Shown: piece by piece, positions 4,405-5,048 of the stretch
Layout: every line of letters begins with the position of its first letter
Numbering within the stretch: the stretch's first letter is position 1
NCBI GenBank assembly: GCA_003557565.1
Contig: PWOG01000354.1
Coordinates: forward strand, 1 to 5,048
Source: Desulfobulbaceae bacterium
GTDB lineage: Bacteria > Desulfobacterota > Desulfobulbia > Desulfobulbales > Desulfurivibrionaceae
Reading direction: 5' to 3'
Length of the DNA stretch: 5,048 bases
Position numbers and translations under genes: made by a program
The notes under the pieces: generated by a model
Databases searched by the model: none
Told to the model about the DNA's origin: nothing
The model's input: only the letters and a program-made list of their open reading frames with translations

Positions 4405-5048
4405 ATGCAGATCAGCTTTTTTAGCCTGGCCTTGAAGAATCTCCGGCGCAAGGCCTTTCGAACCGCGGTGCTGGTTTTTGCCATCGCGCTTTTTGTGGCC
4501 CTTCTGGTTTTTGCCGTCTCTTTCAGCATCAGCATTACTTCCACCATCGACCGGGTATCTCAGCGATTGGGTGCAGACATCATCGCAGTACCGGTGGGGG
4601 CCCGGACCGAGGCCCAGGAGTATCTGCTGGAATCCCGCAATACCTCATTTTATATGCCCCAAGAGATTGTCGACGAGGTAAAGCAGATTGAGGGGGTCCG
4701 CTCCGTGACCCATCAGACCTATGTCTCCTCCATCGACGGTCTGTGCTGTGATGTTATCCCCACCATGCTGGTAGCCTTTGATCAGGAGACTGATTTCATT
4801 ATCAAGCCCTGGCTGAACGAGGCCATCGGCCGGGAGTTGAAGCCGGGAGAGGCCATCGCCGGGGCCGGGACCGCCGAAAATCTTGGCCTGGGGTTGGTGG
4901 TGGTGGAAGCCACCCTTTTCAACACCCCCTTCAGTATCGTCGGTGAACTGGAAGCCACCGGAACCGGTCTGGACAATGCCCTGTTCATGACCGAGGAAAG
5001 CCTTAAGGATATCCGTGACAGCGGTTTGTCTTCCCTGGAACCGGATGA
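4405..5048 (+). CDS. FtsX/MacB-type ABC transporter permease, N-terminal part
   Basis: The frame is open from the ATG at 4405 to the window edge, giving 214 codons of a protein that is normally about 370-420 residues. A basic amphipathic start (LALKNLRRKAFRT, residues 8-20) leads into a first membrane helix at about 20-43. A large extracytoplasmic domain follows with GADIIAVPVGA (56-66), a FYMPQEIVDEV segment (82-92), GLCCDV (112-117) and FDQETDFIIKPWL (125-137). This is the layout of the FtsX/MacB permease family (periplasmic core domain between helix 1 and three C-terminal helices, here missing). The paired Cys 114-115 occur in a subgroup I associate with metal-related operons such as Campylobacter p19-type clusters; that link is from memory and uncertain. 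An ATPase partner should lie downstream. The start has no good Shine-Dalgarno sequence (only GGCGA), and a TTG at 4393 is a less likely alternative. Confidence 0.85.
   Translation, partial: MQISFFSLALKNLRRKAFRTAVLVFAIALFVALLVFAVSFSISITSTIDRVSQRLGADIIAVPVGARTEAQEYLLESRNTSFYMPQEIVDEVKQIEGVRSVTHQTYVSSIDGLCCDVIPTMLVAFDQETDFIIKPWLNEAIGRELKPGEAIAGAGTAENLGLGLVVVEATLFNTPFSIVGELEATGTGLDNALFMTEESLKDIRDSGLSSLEPD

Overview
The window carries four protein-coding genes in two divergent groups, and two of the genes run off the window edges. Base composition is GC-rich, and I see no tRNA, rRNA, CRISPR array or mobile element. The gene content suits a Gram-negative, probably anaerobic, respiring bacterium: an exported c-type cytochrome, an FtsX/MacB-type permease and a fused aromatic amino-acid enzyme. 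Desulfobacterota (former Deltaproteobacteria) is my best guess, but this is inference because no taxonomic marker gene is present.

Left half, minus strand. A 558-residue enzyme (2550 to 874) joins a prephenate dehydratase-like domain, an ACT domain and a TyrA-type prephenate dehydrogenase domain in one chain. The dehydrogenase keeps its key residues (H380, R478), while several dehydratase signature motifs are altered. Its stop codon overlaps, as ATGA, the start of a second gene (877 to beyond base 1). That second gene encodes a DUF445-family membrane-anchored protein and is open to the window edge. The two genes look like a translationally coupled operon.

Middle, 2551-3029. This is a 479-bp divergent control region. 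It holds a hairpin in the leader of the aromatic gene, a short direct repeat, a likely sigma-70-type promoter for the rightward gene with a 17-bp near-palindrome at the expected transcription start, and a potentially folded leader of about 125 nt.

Right half, plus strand. An exported beta-propeller-like protein of 374 residues (3030-4154) ends in a single CxxCH heme-c motif next to a Met-rich segment. It does not match a named family that I recognise. After it come a series of hairpins and a strong intrinsic terminator whose T-tract ends only 29 bp before the next start codon. The last gene (4405 to the edge) is the N-terminal part of an ABC transporter permease of the FtsX/MacB type.

The most interesting region is 2865-5048: an apparently unassigned monoheme propeller with its own operator-like site, separated from an ABC permease by a terminator that leaves almost no room for a promoter. 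It could be a small periplasmic redox or metal-handling system whose second gene is controlled by termination and readthrough. That is a hypothesis, not an observation.
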